DNA of 64,000 nucleotides, taken from positions 3,126,001 through 3,190,000 of the forward strand of contig NZ_CP141944.1 of NCBI RefSeq assembly GCF_035658495.1, in the 5' to 3' direction. Of this stretch, positions 17,739 through 27,300 are shown one piece after another (the first letter of the stretch is position 1; each line of letters opens with the position of its first letter). The notes below the pieces were generated by a model. The model had not been told where the DNA came from. It searched no databases and worked only from the letters and a program-made list of their open reading frames with translations. The stretch comes from Novosphingobium sp. RL4. Its GTDB lineage: Bacteria; Pseudomonadota; Alphaproteobacteria; Sphingomonadales; Sphingomonadaceae. Made by a program: the position numbers and the translations under genes.

Positions 17739-19325
17739 TCAGACGAACTTGAGCGCCTTAACGGTCTTCACGCCCGGCAGCGAAGTGGCAGCCTTGAGCA
17801 CGTCTTCCGACACGGCGCTGTCAACCGAGAGCAGCAGAACCGCCTCGCCACCGGTATCGCGGCGACCGAGGTTGAAGGTGCCGATGTTGATCGCGTTTTC
17901 GCCCAGCAGGGTGCCGATGCGGCCGATGAAGCCCGGCGCGTCCTCGTTGACGATGTACATCATGTCACCGGCGAGTTCGGCTTCGACCTTGATGCCGAAC
18001 ATCTCGACCAGACGCGGCTCGCGGTTGTTGAACAGCGTGCCGGCCACCGAACGCTCGCCCGCTTCGGTCTTCACCGAGACGCGGATCAGCGTGTGGTAGT
18101 CGCCCTCGCGCTCGGTCTTCACTTCGCGCACTTCAAGGCCGCGCTCCTTGGCGAGGAACGGCGCGTTGACCATGTTCACCGTGTCCGACTGGACGCGCAT
18201 GAAACCGGCCAGCACGGCGGCGGTGATCGGCTTCTGGTTCAGTTCGGCAGCCGCGCCTTCGACGTGGATCGAGATGCGGGGAACCGAATCGCGGGTCAGC
18301 TGGCCGACCATCGAGCCGAGCATTTCCGCCAGCTTCATGTAAGGCTTCAGCTTCGGCGCTTCCTCGGCCGAAAGCGAAGGCATGTTGAGCGCGTTGGTGA
18401 CGCCGCCGTTGACCAGGAAGTCGGCCAGCTGCTCGGCCACCTGAAGCGCCACGTTGACCTGCGCCTCGGTGGTCGATGCGCCAAGGTGCGGAGTGCAGAT
18501 GAAGTTCGGCGTGCCGAACAGCGGCGAGTCCTTGGCGGGCTCGGTCTGGAACACGTCGAGCGCGGCACCGGCGACGTGGCCGTTGTCGAGCATGGTCTTG
18601 AGCGCGGCTTCGTCGATCAACCCGCCACGCGCGCAATTGACGATGCGCACGCCCTTCTTGGTCTTGGCCAGGTTCTCGGCCGAGAGGATGTTGCGGGTCT
18701 GGTCGGTCAGCGGCGTGTGCAGCGTGATGAAGTCCGCCTTCTCGAGCAGGGTGTCGAGATCGGCCTTTTCCACGCCCATTTCCACGGCGCGTTCCGGGGT
18801 GAGGAACGGGTCGAAGGCGACGACCTTCATCTTCAGGCCCAGCGCGCGGCTGGCGACGATCGAGCCGATGTTGCCGGCACCGATCAGGCCCAGCGTCTTG
18901 CCGGTGACTTCAACGCCCATGAAGCCGTTCTTCGGCCACAGGCCCGCTTGCGTCTGCGCGTTGGCTTCAGGAATCTGGCGGGCCAGCGCGAAGATCATGG
19001 CGATGGCGTGTTCGGCGGTGGTGATCGAGTTGCCGAACGGCGTGTTCATCACGACGACGCCCTGGGCCGAAGCGGCCGGGATATCGACGTTGTCGACGCC
19101 GATACCGGCGCGGCCGATCACCTTCAGGTTCTTCGCGGCGGCGAGGATTTCCTTGGTGACCTTGGTCGACGAACGGATGGCAAGGCCATCATAGTCGCCG
19201 ATGCGCGCGATCAACTGCTCGGGCGTTTCGCCGGTGATGACGTCTACGTCGCAGCCACGGATCTCGAAGATACGGGCGGCATTGGGGTCCATCTTGTCCG
19301 AAATGAGGACGCGGGGCTTGGTCAT
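17739..19325 (-). CDS. serA: D-3-phosphoglycerate dehydrogenase
   Basis: A 528-residue long-form SerA, oxidising 3-phosphoglycerate with NAD+ as the first step of serine synthesis. The nucleotide-binding motif GLIGAGNIGSIVA lies near residue 145; the catalytic Arg is in NCARGGLIDE, the Glu follows in the next loop, and the His is in CTPHLGAST. Residues from about 320 form the intervening ASB domain and the last 75 or so an ACT domain (VNEDAPGFIGRIGTLLGE), so serine or another amino acid may act as an allosteric effector. AAGGAAAA precedes the ATG. serC lies upstream with a palindromic repeat between them. Confidence 0.96.
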   Translation of the reverse strand: MTKPRVLISDKMDPNAARIFEIRGCDVDVITGETPEQLIARIGDYDGLAIRSSTKVTKEILAAAKNLKVIGRAGIGVDNVDIPAASAQGVVVMNTPFGNSITTAEHAIAMIFALARQIPEANAQTQAGLWPKNGFMGVEVTGKTLGLIGAGNIGSIVASRALGLKMKVVAFDPFLTPERAVEMGVEKADLDTLLEKADFITLHTPLTDQTRNILSAENLAKTKKGVRIVNCARGGLIDEAALKTMLDNGHVAGAALDVFQTEPAKDSPLFGTPNFICTPHLGASTTEAQVNVALQVAEQLADFLVNGGVTNALNMPSLSAEEAPKLKPYMKLAEMLGSMVGQLTRDSVPRISIHVEGAAAELNQKPITAAVLAGFMRVQSDTVNMVNAPFLAKERGLEVREVKTEREGDYHTLIRVSVKTEAGERSVAGTLFNNREPRLVEMFGIKVEAELAGDMMYIVNEDAPGFIGRIGTLLGENAINIGTFNLGRRDTGGEAVLLLSVDSAVSEDVLKAATSLPGVKTVKALKFV

Positions 19326-19343
19326 GGAATTTTTCCTTCACTC

Positions 19344-19424
19344 GTCATCCCAGCGCAGGCCGGGATCGCAGGCCGCAAGCGCGGCGCTCGGTTGGAAGCG
19401 GTCCCAGCTTTCGCTGGGACGACG
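19344..19424. repeat. Palindromic intergenic repeat between serC and serA
   Basis: Two hairpins in tandem: an imperfect ATCCCAGC...GGCCGGGAT stem at 19347-19366 and a perfect GTCCCAGC-TTTC-GCTGGGAC stem at 19401-19420. The outer ends CGTCATCCCAGC and GCTGGGACGACG are mutually inverted. Translated it gives the VPAKAGT / IPACAGMT signature seen where REP-like elements of this kind are dispersed in alphaproteobacterial genomes. It starts directly after the serC stop (12 bases on the minus strand) and could stabilise or attenuate the serC transcript. Confidence 0.75.
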
Positions 19425-19431
19425 TTGAAAA

Positions 19432-20568
19432 TCAGGCGGCAGCCTTGACGGTGGCGTAGGCCCAGTCGAGCCACGGTCCCAGCGCCTCGATGTCGGCGGT
19501 GTCCACGGTCGCGCCGCACCAGATGCGCAGGCCCGCAGGGGCATCGCGGTATCCGGCGACGTCGTAAGCCGCGCCTTCCTTTTCGAGGACGGCGGCAAAC
19601 TTCTTGATGAAGTCTGCATCCGCACCTTCGACCGTAAGGCAAACCGAGGTCTTCGAACGCGTGCCGGAATCAACCGCAAGGTGGCCAAGCCAGTCACGCT
19701 CGGCGACGATCTTGTCCAGCGCGTGGGCATTGGCGTTCGAACGGGCCTTCAGCCCTTCGAGACCGCCCAGACCCTTGGCCCATTCCAGAGCGAAGATCGC
19801 ATCCTCGACGGCGAGCATCGAGGGGGTGTTGATGGTTTCGCCCTTGAACACGCCTTCTGCCAGCTTGCCCTTCGACACAAGGCGGAACACCTTGGGAAGC
19901 GGCCAGGCCGGGGTGTAGTTCTCCAGACGCTCGACCGCGCGGGGGCCGAGGATCAGGACGCCGTGGCCGCCCTCGCCGCCCAGAACCTTCTGCCAGGAGA
20001 AGGTGGCAACGTCGATCTTGGACCAGTCGATGTCGTAGGCGAAAACTGCCGAAGTGGCGTCGGCGAAGGACAGGCCTTCACGGTCTGCCGGGATCCAGTT
20101 GGCATCCGGAACGCGCACGCCCGAGGTAGTGCCGTTCCAGGTGAAGAGCACGTCGTCGGACCAGTCGATCTTGTCGAGGTCGGGCAGCTGGCCATAGTCG
20201 GCGCGGAACACGGTGGGTTCCAGCTTGAGCTGCTTGACGGCGTCGGTAACCCAGCCCTCACCGAAGCTTTCCCAGGCCAGCGCGGTCACGCCGCGGGCGC
20301 CGAGCATGGTCCACATGGCCATCTCGAAGGCGCCGGTGTCCGAACCGGGGACGATACCGATGCGATGCGTATCGGGCAGCTGCAGAACTTCGCGCATCAG
20401 ATCGATGCAGTACGCAAGGCGCGTCTTGCCGATCTTGGCGCGGTGCGAGCGGCCGAGAGCTTCGGTGTTCAGTTTTTCGGGGGCATATCCGGGCGGCTTG
20501 GCGCAGGGACCGGAAGAGAAGTGCGGACGCGCAGGTTTGCGCGCGGGAACGCTAATAATATCAGTCAT
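19432..20568 (-). CDS. serC: Phosphoserine aminotransferase
   Basis: A 378-residue PLP enzyme converting 3-phosphohydroxypyruvate and glutamate to phosphoserine, the step after SerA. The PLP lysine is Lys194 in TFSWQKVLGGEG. The N-terminus PHFSSGPCAKPPG and the core GTTSGVRVPD match the alphaproteobacterial SerC type. A strong site (AAGGAGAG) stands before the ATG at 20568. serC and serA face the same way, 106 bases apart, and very probably form an operon interrupted only by the repeat element. Confidence 0.96.
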   Translation of the reverse strand: MTDIISVPARKPARPHFSSGPCAKPPGYAPEKLNTEALGRSHRAKIGKTRLAYCIDLMREVLQLPDTHRIGIVPGSDTGAFEMAMWTMLGARGVTALAWESFGEGWVTDAVKQLKLEPTVFRADYGQLPDLDKIDWSDDVLFTWNGTTSGVRVPDANWIPADREGLSFADATSAVFAYDIDWSKIDVATFSWQKVLGGEGGHGVLILGPRAVERLENYTPAWPLPKVFRLVSKGKLAEGVFKGETINTPSMLAVEDAIFALEWAKGLGGLEGLKARSNANAHALDKIVAERDWLGHLAVDSGTRSKTSVCLTVEGADADFIKKFAAVLEKEGAAYDVAGYRDAPAGLRIWCGATVDTADIEALGPWLDWAYATVKAAA

Positions 20569-20625
20569 TTCTGACTCTCCTTACAGAGAGCTCGCGCGGC
20601 GTTGGGACCGCGTGGCCCGGCGCCG

Positions 20626-20671
20626 CGTCTAAAGAGGCCGGGAAATTTGTCAAACGATTCTCCGGCCTCTT
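20626..20671 (-). promoter_or_regulatory. Candidate serC promoter inside a hairpin-forming leader
   Basis: On the minus strand TTGACA (20653-20648) is followed after 16 bases by TAGACG (20631-20626), a reasonable -35/-10 pair 58 bases from the serC start. The -35 element sits in the 20-base loop of a perfect ten-base-pair dyad (20632-20641 with 20662-20671, AAGAGGCCGG/CCGGCCTCTT). The dyad could be an operator. Function is inferred. Confidence 0.4.
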
Positions 20672-20838
20672 GCGCCAGATCGTTTCCCGATTGCGGGCTT
20701 TCGAGGCGGTTCGCTGCGCGGAAAAAGCCGGTTTCATGCATAGAGGTTATTCGGGGGAAAACTTCGAACCGCCCGATTCCCGCGCCCTTCCCGCACGGGT
20801 AAGCTCCGGTTCACCCAAGGCCCGGATGCTTGAGCCGG

Positions 20839-21519
20839 ATGATGAAATCGCTGCACCGATTGCTGTTCGCCCTGCCCGTGATCGCCGTCCTCAGCGGCTG
20901 TATCGACCGGCCGGAACCGCCACGCGGACGCGGCTCGCGTCCAGCCGCCACGTCACGCCCGGAAACGCCGCCCACGCGCGAACTGCGCCAGTGCATGGCG
21001 ACACTCGGCAACCAGAACGCGGTGTTCACTCAGGTGACGGACAAATACTACGGCAATGGCTGCGCCACACTCGGCACCGTCAAGCTGGCCGCGCTCAACA
21101 CCGACAATGCCACGATCACCGTCACCAACCTCGGCCCGGTGACATGCGCCACGGCCACGCCCTTCGCCGCCTGGACGCGCTACGGCGTGGACAGGGCCGC
21201 GCAGCAGATCCTGGGAAGCCGCATCGTGCGGATCGAGACCTTCGGCAGCTACAGTTGCCGCAATGTCGCGGGCACCAACCGCCGCTCCGGCCATGCCATA
21301 GCCAATGCCATCGACGTTTCCGCCTTCGTGCTGGGTGACGGCCGCCGCATCAGCGTGCTGGAAGACTGGAACGGCGGAACCCCGGCCGAGCGCCGTTTCC
21401 TGCGCACGGTGCACGAAAGCGCCTGCAAGCGCTTCGGCACGACGCTGGGGCCGGACTACAACGAGGCTCACCGCAATCACTTCCACCTGGAAGCCGACGG
21501 CGCGAGCTTCTGCCGCTGA
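20839..21519 (+). CDS. Extensin-like domain lipoprotein
   Basis: A protein of about 226 residues with a lipoprotein signal (MMKSLHRLLFALPVIAVLSGC, lipobox LSGC), a short proline/arginine-rich spacer, and an extensin-like C-terminal domain. That domain shows CATLGTVKLAAL, TCATATPFAAW, GSYSCRNVAG, SGHAIANAIDVSAF and NHFHLE, carrying conserved cysteines and histidines. The SGHxxANAxD...HxHxE pattern resembles the zinc-binding arrangement of peptidoglycan-active LAS peptidases, so a cell-wall role is plausible but unproven. Start is uncertain: ATGs lie at 20839 and 20842, and a TTG at 20830 has AAGG nine bases upstream. It is alone on its strand and ends at a terminator. Confidence 0.82.
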   Translation: MMKSLHRLLFALPVIAVLSGCIDRPEPPRGRGSRPAATSRPETPPTRELRQCMATLGNQNAVFTQVTDKYYGNGCATLGTVKLAALNTDNATITVTNLGPVTCATATPFAAWTRYGVDRAAQQILGSRIVRIETFGSYSCRNVAGTNRRSGHAIANAIDVSAFVLGDGRRISVLEDWNGGTPAERRFLRTVHESACKRFGTTLGPDYNEAHRNHFHLEADGASFCR

Positions 21520-21554
21520 ACGCGGCAATCCGCCCCGCGAAACGACTGGAAATG

Positions 21555-21589
21555 AAAAGGCCGGAGCGATTGCTCGCCCCGGCCTTTTT
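21555..21589. terminator. Bidirectional rho-independent terminator
   Basis: The stem AAAAGGCCGG (21555-21564) pairs with CCGGCCTTTT (21579-21588), closing a 14-base loop and followed by T residues on the plus strand and by AAAA (T-run on the minus strand). It serves the convergent extensin-like and amidohydrolase genes. Confidence 0.88.
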
Positions 21590-21614
21590 CCCTGAACCCG
21601 GTCTTGCCGGAACC

Positions 21615-22883
21615 TTAGAACGGCAGCTTGTAGAAGCGCACCGCGTTGTCCTGCAGGACCTTCTTCTTGGTGGCGAAGTCGTAGCCGCCCAGCACGTCCT
21701 TGATGTGCGCCTGCACGCCCGGATAGAGCGAGGTGGGGTGCGGGAAGTCGGTTTCGAACATCACGTTGCCCACGCCGATGGTTTCCAGCAGCAGCTTGGG
21801 CGCCACCTTTTCGAACCAGAAAGTGCACATGAAGTGATCGCGGAAGTAGTCCCAGGGCTGCTTCTTCAGTACGTTGCGCTTGCTGGGCAGCATTTCCTGG
21901 AACTGGTGCTCCAGCGCTTCCACCGCGAAGGGCACCCAGCCCATGCCGCTTTCGATCAGGCCGATCTTGAGGTTCGGGTGGCGATCGAGACGGCCAGAAA
22001 CCATCCAGTTGCCCAGCGTTGCCGCATTGCCGATCGAGAACATCGTCGCCACCACCGACAGCGTCTGTTCGAACTGGAAACCTTCCCAGGTCAGCGTGTT
22101 CGGGTCGATCGCGGCGTTGAGGTGGAAGTTGAGCGAGATGCCTTCGGCGTCGATCATCTCCAGGAACGGCGTCCAGTATTCGTGGTTGAAGCTGGGCACG
22201 CCGACGCGTTCGGGGGTATCGGGCAGCACGAAGCCGCGCAGGCCCATGTCGATGCAGCGACGGGCTTCCTTCTCCATCTCCGCCTTGTTCCAGAACGGCA
22301 GGTGCGCCATCGGGAACAGGCGTTCGCCCGATTCACGCTGATAGTCGGCGTTGAAATCGTTGAACGTCTTCATGATGGTCACGGCCAGATCGTCATCGCC
22401 CAGCGTCATCAGCATGCCCGCCTGGGTGACGCCCGAGTTCTGGAAGCAAATCTGCGCATAGACGCCCATGTCATCCATCGCCTGAAGGCGCGGGGCGATT
22501 TCGTGACCGCCCGGATGTGCTTCTTCCAGCGTGGGGAAGGCAAGGCGGCCGAGCAGCTTGTTGTTGTCCTTGCGGATCACATTGCCGCCCAGCGAGCCGC
22601 AATTACGGTCCCCGATGTACCAGCGATCGACCCCATCGGCATCACGCTTCACGAACGGCATCTTGCTCTTCAGGCCGATCGGCGCGCGGTCGGTGAACAG
22701 CGTCGGCGGTTCGCTGAGGTGGGTATCGGTATCGACGATCTTGATGCCTTCCAGCGAGGGATCAAGCCCGCCAGACTGGGTGGAATAGTCAACCTCGCGG
22801 ATCACGCCGCCCTTGGTGTAGCCCTCAGCGGACCAGTACTTGCGTGCAGATTCCTGCATTTCCTTCGTGTCGCCATCGGCCAT
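21615..22883 (-). CDS. Amidohydrolase 2 family metal-dependent hydrolase
   Basis: A 422-residue TIM-barrel protein of the amidohydrolase 2 / ACMSD-like family. The first metal motif is IVDTDTHLSEP; barrel residues follow in LSLNFHLNAAID and FETDFPHPTSLYPG. Members hydrolyse or decarboxylate cyclic or aromatic-derived acids; this one cannot be assigned a substrate. GGGAGAT lies eight bases before the ATG at 22883; the longer frame extending to 23042 runs into the P450 leader and was rejected. It is divergent from the P450 gene, and sphingomonads often combine such hydrolases with oxygenases in catabolic sets. Confidence 0.85.
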   Translation of the reverse strand: MADGDTKEMQESARKYWSAEGYTKGGVIREVDYSTQSGGLDPSLEGIKIVDTDTHLSEPPTLFTDRAPIGLKSKMPFVKRDADGVDRWYIGDRNCGSLGGNVIRKDNNKLLGRLAFPTLEEAHPGGHEIAPRLQAMDDMGVYAQICFQNSGVTQAGMLMTLGDDDLAVTIMKTFNDFNADYQRESGERLFPMAHLPFWNKAEMEKEARRCIDMGLRGFVLPDTPERVGVPSFNHEYWTPFLEMIDAEGISLNFHLNAAIDPNTLTWEGFQFEQTLSVVATMFSIGNAATLGNWMVSGRLDRHPNLKIGLIESGMGWVPFAVEALEHQFQEMLPSKRNVLKKQPWDYFRDHFMCTFWFEKVAPKLLLETIGVGNVMFETDFPHPTSLYPGVQAHIKDVLGGYDFATKKKVLQDNAVRFYKLPF

Positions 22884-23065
22884 GGCCTTATCTCCCAAAA
22901 GATGTGTTGGAACCCATGTCGCAACCTGAGCGGCTGCAAGCAATCGAAGAGCCCAACGCCGAGACGATGAATGTCCTAGGAGCCGCTGCCGGGCCGCGCG
23001 CATCGGTCTCTGCGCCTTGCCGCGGGGAGGATGCCCGGGCATCCATGGCCTCGGGAGACGACATT

Positions 23066-24343
23066 ATGCCACAGATGCACACGCTCGACGACATCCGAGT
23101 CGATTTCGATGCACCGGACAACGTTCCGAAGGATCGCATCGTGGACCTCGGCTTCGCCATGGGCGGCCAGCCCAACGACCTCCTGGACCCTTACGAGCCC
23201 TGCGAATGGCTATCCGGCCCGGAGATCCCGCGCCTGCTCTACAATCCGCCCGCCCGCCACGGCCTCGGCGCGATCAGCGGCAATCGCGCGGGCAGCTGGG
23301 TCGTCAGCCACTACGAGGATATCGAGCGCGTCTATACCGACAACGCGCACTTCTCGAACGCGGGCACGGCGGAATTCCAGCGGTTGATCGGAGAGACGTT
23401 CAAGTCGATCCCGCTGGCCATCGATCCGCCGGACCATTCCAAGTACCGGCTCTACCTGATGCCCTATTTCTCACCGGCGCGGATCACCCGCGAACTGGAA
23501 CCCCGCATCCGCAAGGTCGTCACCGAGATGATCGACGCCGTGGCGGACAAGGGCGAAGTGGACATGGCCTGGGATTTCGCACGGGTCTATCCCGTGCGCA
23601 TCTTCATGGGCCTGATGGGTTTTCCGGACGAGAAGTTCGAGCAGTTCCTGGACTGGGAGTGGGACATCCTTCACTCGGGCAGCCTCGAAAAGATGCAGGC
23701 GGCGCTGCGCGGCGTGCTCGAATTCCTGCGCGCCTTCATCGCCGAGAAGGAAATCCATCCCGACGAGCATCTCGTCTCCTCGATCGTGCACGGAAAGATC
23801 GAGGGCCGCGCGCCGACCGAGGACGAGAAGATCGGCATGGTCTGGTTCCTGTGGCTGGGCGGGCTCGATACCGTGGCGGCCACGATCGCGCAGATGTTCC
23901 GCCGCCTCGCGCTCCAGCCCGAACTGCAAAAGCGCATCCGCGAGAATCCGGCGATCATCAACTCGGCGGTCGAGGAATTCCTGCGCACCCAGCCGATCCT
24001 CTCCTCGTCCCGTTCCGCCACGAAGGATTTCGAGTGGCACGGCGTGCAAATCCGCAAGGGCGACACGTTCGCCTGCCTCAATCCTTCCGGCAACTTCGAT
24101 CCCGCGCGATTCGACGATCCGCGAACCTTCGATCCCGAACGCAAGGCGAACCGCCATTTCACCTTTGTCGGCGGGGTCCATATCTGTCTTGGCGCCCATC
24201 TCGCCCGGCGCGAGCTTCGGCTGCTGCTGGAGGAATGGTTCACGCGCATTCCCGAATTCCGGGTCAAGCCCGGCGCGGATACGGCGGTGTTTCCGGGGCT
24301 GCTCTCGATCCGCAACCTGCCGATCGTCTGGGACGCACCGTAA
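23066..24343 (+). CDS. Cytochrome P450
   Basis: A 425-residue soluble bacterial P450 beginning MPQMHTLDDI. The oxygen-activating helix reads WLGGLDTVAAT (Asp268, Thr269), the ExxR motif is E304-R307 in EEFLRTQ, and the haem loop is FVGGVHICLGAHLAR with ligand Cys374. No membrane anchor is seen, so it needs separate ferredoxin and reductase partners, absent here. Substrate is unknown. GGGAG lies eight bases before the ATG at 23066; an upstream ORF extension to 22844 was rejected as non-coding. It is divergent from an amidohydrolase across a 182-base intergenic region. Confidence 0.92.
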   Translation: MPQMHTLDDIRVDFDAPDNVPKDRIVDLGFAMGGQPNDLLDPYEPCEWLSGPEIPRLLYNPPARHGLGAISGNRAGSWVVSHYEDIERVYTDNAHFSNAGTAEFQRLIGETFKSIPLAIDPPDHSKYRLYLMPYFSPARITRELEPRIRKVVTEMIDAVADKGEVDMAWDFARVYPVRIFMGLMGFPDEKFEQFLDWEWDILHSGSLEKMQAALRGVLEFLRAFIAEKEIHPDEHLVSSIVHGKIEGRAPTEDEKIGMVWFLWLGGLDTVAATIAQMFRRLALQPELQKRIRENPAIINSAVEEFLRTQPILSSSRSATKDFEWHGVQIRKGDTFACLNPSGNFDPARFDDPRTFDPERKANRHFTFVGGVHICLGAHLARRELRLLLEEWFTRIPEFRVKPGADTAVFPGLLSIRNLPIVWDAP

Positions 24344-24350
24344 CGAAAAA

Positions 24351-24384
24351 GGGCAGGAGACCGCCGCCTCCCGCCCCTGTTTTT
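24351..24384. terminator. Terminator between P450 and glutamate dehydrogenase
   Basis: GGGCAGGAG (24351-24359) pairs imperfectly with CTCCCGCCC (24368-24376), one mismatch, flanked by AAAAA on the left and TTTTT on the right (24380-24384). It suits both convergent genes. Confidence 0.7.
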
Positions 24385-24391
24385 CCGGTTC

Positions 24392-27300
24392 CTAGCGTCC
24401 GAGCAGGTTTCGCGCCTGGCTGGCGATCTGGGCCAGCATGGCCGGGCTCAGCGGCACGGTGTTCTCCGCACGCTGGACCATCGAGCGGAAAGTCTGGATC
24501 GCGGCGATATGTGCGCGGCCCCATTCCTCGGCCGCCGCCGCCGGGTCGGACTTGCCCGACTTCGTGCGCGCCAGACGCTTGAGGAAGTCGAGCCGCATCT
24601 GCTGGAAGTCCCGGGCGAGGCCGGCGACGAGCAGGCGTTCCCATGGGTCCGACGGGTTCATGATCGTGGCGCTGGCCTGCGCCCAGTCAAGCCCCAGTCC
24701 GGCGCCGATGCGGGTGAAGGCCCCCACCAGCCGGCGCGCGTCGATCCCGGTCTCGGCGGCGAGATCGGCGATGCCCACCGCTCCGTCGAGGTCGTAGAGA
24801 TTGGAGACCAGCGCCGCCTCTTCTTCCGGAGCCCCGAGTTCGAGCAGGCCCGCACGCAGCTTCCTGGAATGCACGACGATGCGTTCGCCGAGCAGTTCAT
24901 GCGTATCCACCGACAGCGCGGCGACCGGGGCACCGATGCGTTCGAGCAGTTCGGCCGGCGGAACCTGTCCGGCTCCGGCGCGCAGCAGGTCGGCCATGTG
25001 GCCGCGCACGACGCCCGCCGTGCGGTCGAACAGCGCAATACGCGCGTCTTCCGACATCGGTGCGACTTCGAGACGCTCCCACAGCACGTCGAGATCGAAC
25101 AACTTCACCGCCAGTGCGAACGCTGCGGCAACCTGCGACAGGTCAGCGCCCTCTTCCTCGGCCAGTTCGAAGGGATGGACGATGCCGAGCCGGTTGACGA
25201 TCCGATTGGCCAGCTTGGTCGCGATGATCTCACCGGCGAGGCGATGGCCTTCGATGAACCGGGCATACTTCGCCTGCATCGGCTGCGGGAACGCCGCGAG
25301 CAGCATCGGCTGGAGCGTGGCGTCGGTAGCGAGGTCGGAGGCCTCGATCGCGGCTTGCAGCACCAGCTTGCCGCTCGAGAGCAGCACCGCGAGTTCGGGA
25401 CGGGTCAACCCGCGCCCGTCCTGTGCGCGGCGGCCCAGCGCTTCGTTGTCGGCCAGCCCTTCGGTCTTGCGATCAAGGTTGCCGCCTTCTTCCAGCGTCT
25501 CGATCAGGCGGATGTGCGAAGGCATCGCAGTGGCCCCGCCGCGCTCGGCGATCGAGAGCGCCAGCGCCTGGAGACGGTTGTCCTCCAGCACCAGTTCGGC
25601 AACCTCGTCAGTCATCTCGCGCAGCAGTTCGACGCGCTCTTCCTCGGTGAGCCTGTCGGCCCGCTTGGCGGCGGCCAGCGCGATCTTGATGTTGACCTCG
25701 TTGTCCGAACAATCAACGCCCGCCGAGTTATCGATGAAGTCGGTGTTGATCCGCCCGCCGCGCGAAGCGAATTCGATGCGCGCGGCCTGGGTGACGCCGA
25801 GGTTGGCGCCCTCCCCGATCACGCGCACGCGCAGTTCGTTGGCGCTGACGCGCAGCGCGTCGTTGGCCGGATCGCCCACGGTGGCGTTGTTCTCGCCCGA
25901 GGACTTCACGTAAGTGCCGATGCCGCCGAACCACAACAGGTCGACCGGCGCCCAGAGGATCGCCGAGATCAGCGATTCCGGGTCCAGTTCCGTCGCCTCG
26001 ATACCAAGCGCCTCGCGCACCTCGTTCGTCAAGGTAATCGATTTAGACTTGCGCGAGAACACGCCGCCGCCCTGCGAAATCAGGGCCTTGTCGTAATCGT
26101 CCCAGCTCGAATGCGGCAGGTCGAACATGCGCTTGCGCTCGGCCCAGCTCTTTGCCGCATCCGGGTCGGGATCGAGGAAGATATGGCGGTGATCGAAGGC
26201 GGCCACCACCTTGAGCGACTTCGAGAGCAGCATGCCGTTGCCGAACACGTCGCCGGACATGTCGCCGCAGCCGATCACGCGGACCGGGTCGCTCTGCACG
26301 TCGACGCCCATTTCAAGGAAGTGGCGCTGCACCGAAAGCCACGCGCCGCGCGCGGTAATGCCCATGGCCTTGTGGTCATAACCGTTGGAGCCGCCGCTGG
26401 CGAAAGCGTCGTCGAGCCAGAAGTCGCGCGATTCGGCGATGCCGTTGGCCACGTCGGAGAACTTGGCCGTTCCCTTGTCGGCCGCGACCACGAAGTAGGG
26501 ATCCTCGCCGTCGAGGATCACCACCGCCTCGGGATGGACCACCTTGTCCGCCACGATATTGTCGGTGATCGACAGCAGGGTGCCGATGAACACCTCGTAA
26601 CTCGCCTGCCCCTCGGCCGCCCAGCCGGCGCGGTCGAGGGTAGGGTCGGGCAGCTGCTTGGGATAGAAGCCGCCCTTGGCGCCGGTCGGCACGATGACAG
26701 CGTTCTTCACGCGCTGCGCCTTCATCAGTCCGAGGATTTCGGTGCGATAGTCGTCCCGGCGATCGGACCAGCGAAGGCCGCCGCGCGCAACCGGCCCGGC
26801 GCGCAGGTGAATGCCCTCGACCCGGCGCGAATAGACGAAGATCTCGCGCCACGGCAGCGGCTTGGGCAGCCCCGGAACCAGCGCGGAATCGAGCTTGAAG
26901 GCCAGCGCGACTTGCGCCGCGGGCGCGAAGGCATTGGTGCGCAGCATGGCGATGACGACATCGCGGAAAGCGCGCAGCACGCGGTCGTCGTTGATGGCGC
27001 TGACATTGGCAAGGCCCGCACGGATCGCCTCCTGCGCCTGTGCCTTGGCCTGCGCGCGATCTCCCTTGAAGGCAGGATCGTGAATGCCGCGGAACAGATC
27101 GACGATACCCAGCGTGACCGCCGGTGCGCCAAGAAGAGCATCGACCACAGTGCCGATCCCGAAATGCATGCCTGCCTGCCGCAAGTAGCGATACCAGGCG
27201 CGCAGCCAGTCCGCCTCACGCTTGGACAGGCCGAGCCCGGGGACGAGACGGTTGAAAGGATCGTTCTCGGCAAGGTTATTGAGCACGCCGGCCAGGGCGT

